From: Gammaproteobacteria bacterium RIFCSPHIGHO2_12_FULL_37_34 | GTDB taxonomy: Bacteria; Pseudomonadota; Gammaproteobacteria; DSM-16500 | Length of the DNA stretch: 6,214 nucleotides | NCBI GenBank assembly: GCA_001801495.1 | Contig: MGXW01000079.1 | Coordinates: 19,647 to 25,860, forward strand | Direction of reading: 5' to 3' | Shown here: positions 5,268 through 6,214 of the stretch, piece by piece | Layout: the number at the start of each line of letters is the position of its first letter | Numbering within the stretch: the first letter of the stretch is position 1 | The notes under the pieces: model-generated | What the model was told of the DNA's origin: nothing | Database searches by the model: none | Seen by the model: only the letters and a program-made list of their open reading frames with translations | Translations under genes and position numbers: made by a program

Positions 5268-5879
5268 CTACCTTACTGCTACTACTGTTGGTTGAATAGT
5301 TTTCCCGATTTCTCTAGCAGTGTGTTTATGATTGATGTGTGCAGCTTTATCTGCGCCATAAAATAAGGTCATACCCATACCAAGCGCAACAGGCACAGGC
5401 CAAATCATTGGGCTGAAGGTTATACCTAGTGTCATTACCACTATAGCTGCGATAAGTAATAATGATTCTATTATCTGTGCTACGGGTTTATTATAACAAT
5501 ACGCTTTTTGCTTTAAAGCATGGTATGTTTTGGGGCAAGGATCAGAAATGGCATCGTAAGTTGTTGCTAGTATTTTTTTTTGATCAGACAGAAGATCAGA
5601 CAGAATGTTTGGTGAAGGAAAACAAAAATGATCGGGTAGTTGATCTACCTCAGCTATTAATTTCTGCACCTGCTCTTTTAGCTTAATCCGCTGAGTAACA
5701 CTATAATTTTTTGCCTTGAGGTATGCCTCGTTTTCTACCAAGAGCCTCAATTTACGTTTCATTGTTTCATAACTATCATTCATTAACATTTCTTCAAATT
5801 TTGGAATAGGCGCAGGAAAAGATACGATGTTATTGCTCGCATATGGTGGAGGATTTTGATTTGGATTAGATGACCACAT
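5268..5879 (-). CDS. Small unknown protein with coiled coil and C-terminal membrane hairpin
   Basis: I do not recognise this 203-residue protein. Residues 1-27 are Pro/Asn/Ser-rich (NQNPPPYAS). About 37-82 is a charged heptad-like helix, probably a coiled coil. 90-130 is mixed and includes the duplicated LSD motif and three Cys (115, 128 and, just before, 86). Two hydrophobic segments follow, about 136-156 (IIESLLLIAAIVV) and 158-176 (IWPVPVALGMGM), joined by a very short turn, so a membrane hairpin is likely. The C-terminal 25 residues are soluble and His/Lys-containing. There is no cleavable signal peptide. ATG 5879 has GGGGAG (5885-5890) with 5 nt spacing. It is probably a single-gene transcript with a promoter candidate at 5906-5934. 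N-terminal soluble arm plus C-terminal hairpin resembles membrane-inserting effectors, but also many plain inner-membrane proteins. Confidence 0.82.
   Translation of the reverse strand: MWSSNPNQNPPPYASNNIVSFPAPIPKFEEMLMNDSYETMKRKLRLLVENEAYLKAKNYSVTQRIKLKEQVQKLIAEVDQLPDHFCFPSPNILSDLLSDQKKILATTYDAISDPCPKTYHALKQKAYCYNKPVAQIIESLLLIAAIVVMTLGITFSPMIWPVPVALGMGMTLFYGADKAAHINHKHTAREIGKTIQPTVVAVR
5582..5605 (-). repeat. In-frame 12-bp tandem duplication inside the membrane-hairpin gene
   Basis: GATCAGACAGAA (+ strand) occurs twice back to back. Being 12 bp, it keeps frame and encodes an LSD repeat (ILSDLLSD, about residues 92-99). The two copies are identical, so the duplication is probably recent. 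Confidence 0.9.
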
Positions 5880-5905
5880 AATAGCTCCCCAAGAATAAAT
5901 AAGTT

Positions 5906-5934
5906 ATGTTAACTAGATAAAAAACAAAAATCAA
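5906..5934 (-). promoter_or_regulatory. Candidate sigma-70 promoter of the membrane-hairpin gene
   Basis: On the minus strand TTGATT (5929-5934) and TAACAT (5906-5911) are 17 bp apart, each matching 4 of 6 consensus bases. Transcription would start near 5899, giving a leader of about 20 nt with the GGGGAG ribosome site. The match is modest in AT-rich DNA. Confidence 0.35.
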
Positions 5935-5943
5935 ATTATTTCC

Positions 5944-5975
5944 AGGAGTTCCCGCTGAGAAACGCGAGAACTCCT
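5944..5975. repeat. Imperfect 12-bp inverted repeat (hairpin 1 of 3)
   Basis: AGGAGTTCCCGC at 5944-5955 pairs with 5964-5975 with one mismatch (5952/5967). The 8-nt loop is TGAGAAAC. Only TTT follows on the + strand and no T-run on the minus strand, so it is not a clear terminator. The stem is GC-richer than the surrounding genes. Confidence 0.75.
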
Positions 5976-5993
5976 TTCATGTTTCTATGCTGC

Positions 5994-6012
5994 GCAAAAG
6001 TAGCGCTTTTGC
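5994..6012. repeat. 7-bp inverted repeat (hairpin 2 of 3)
   Basis: GCAAAAG at 5994-6000 is exactly complementary to CTTTTGC at 6006-6012, with loop TAGCG. It lies between the two larger hairpins. It could be one arm of a larger folded RNA or DNA element. Confidence 0.6.
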
Positions 6013-6017
6013 TTGCA

Positions 6018-6051
6018 CCAAGAGGGGAGAATCGCGATTCTCCCCTCTTGG
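6018..6051. repeat. Perfect 34-bp palindrome (hairpin 3 of 3), 37 nt past the cbpM stop
   Basis: CCAAGAGGGGAGAATCG (6018-6034) is followed directly by its exact reverse complement (6035-6051), with no spacer. It is the strongest dyad in the window. As RNA downstream of cbpM it would give a very stable stem and could end or protect that transcript. The minus strand continues with TGCAAGCAAAAG, so the T-run of a standard terminator is missing. A protein-binding site or dispersed palindromic repeat are alternatives. Confidence 0.85.
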
Positions 6052-6088
6052 ATCACCCCATCGCGTAAGGTTAGCGGGAGCTGCTGAA

Positions 6089-6214
6089 TTATTTCAAAAT
6101 ATAGCGCTCCAGTAACTCAGCCTTGGCGCGTAACTGCTCCATTTCATCTAGTAAATCAAGCACAACAGCGGCACCAGCAAGGTTGATTTCTAAATCACGC
6201 TGCAATCGTAACAC
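6089..6214 (-). CDS. cbpM: Chaperone modulator CbpM, C-terminal 41 residues (partial)
   Basis: The frame is open to the right edge, so the N-terminal part (more than half of a roughly 100-residue family member) is missing. The visible end reads LQRDLEINLAGAAVVLDLLDE and continues EMEQLRAKAELL, stop at 6089-6091. The RDLxxNLAGxxxxLDLLdE pattern followed by a helix is the hallmark end of CbpM and related MerR_1-like chaperone modulators. In E. coli CbpM binds the J-domain of CbpA and inhibits its co-chaperone and DNA-binding activity. The cbpA gene is expected just upstream, beyond the window. This piece is GC-richer than the accessory genes to its left and looks like part of the core genome. 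Confidence 0.85.
   Translation of the reverse strand: MLRLQRDLEINLAGAAVVLDLLDEMEQLRAKAELLERYILK

Noticed and set aside
5979..6068. 29-codon + strand frame across the palindrome block
   Set aside because: No ribosome site, much of it is the palindrome itself, and it resembles no known peptide; most likely chance.
1..6214. tRNA, rRNA, CRISPR array, transposase or replication origin
   Set aside because: No such sequence pattern was seen on either strand; the repeats present are dyads or two-copy duplications only.

Overview
The window is AT-rich and looks like accessory DNA from a gammaproteobacterium, most plausibly in or near the Legionellales (Legionella/Coxiella/Aquicella-type intracellular bacteria). 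The grounds are a SodB of standard gammaproteobacterial iron type, the end of a CbpM chaperone modulator, a YkuD lipoprotein, and several low-GC genes with no evident housekeeping role whose products look like secreted or host-interacting proteins. The lineage is an inference: no marker gene in the window fixes the genus.

Layout. (1) 1-1197 (+): 3' part of a large unknown gene, open at the left edge, with a possible circularly permuted papain-like His/Cys pair. (2) 1257-1868 (+): sodB, iron superoxide dismutase. (3) 1869-2136: convergent intergenic region packed with structure: a 16-bp tandem duplication, a 15-bp perfect inverted repeat, and a 72-nt element that can fold as a perfect three-way junction and contains a terminator-like hairpin. 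(4) 3657 down to 2137 (-): a two-gene operon, a YkuD L,D-transpeptidase lipoprotein followed 15 nt later by an unrecognised 307-residue protein. (5) 3658-3862: AT-rich divergent control region with helically phased TGATTAT repeats and mirrored Shine-Dalgarno leaders. (6) 3863-5251 (+): FAD-dependent monooxygenase-fold protein with a basic C-terminal tail. (7) 5879 down to 5268 (-): small protein with a proline-rich N-terminus, a probable coiled coil and a C-terminal membrane hairpin. (8) 5940-6088: GC-richer intergenic region with three hairpins in a row, one a perfect 34-bp palindrome. (9) 6214 down to 6089 (-): last 41 codons of cbpM, cut by the right edge.

How they may work together. SodB removes superoxide in the cytoplasm. 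The transpeptidase acts on peptidoglycan in the periplasm. CbpM regulates the DnaJ homologue CbpA, whose gene is expected just beyond the right edge. The unknown proteins (genes 1, 3, FAD, membrane hairpin) have the size, Lys/Asn-rich low-GC character and patchwork architecture common among type IV effectors of Legionellales. No secretion signal can be proven from sequence alone. For three genes (sodB, ldt, FAD) the Shine-Dalgarno position favours a start 3-9 nt inside the longest open frame, and those shorter starts are used here.
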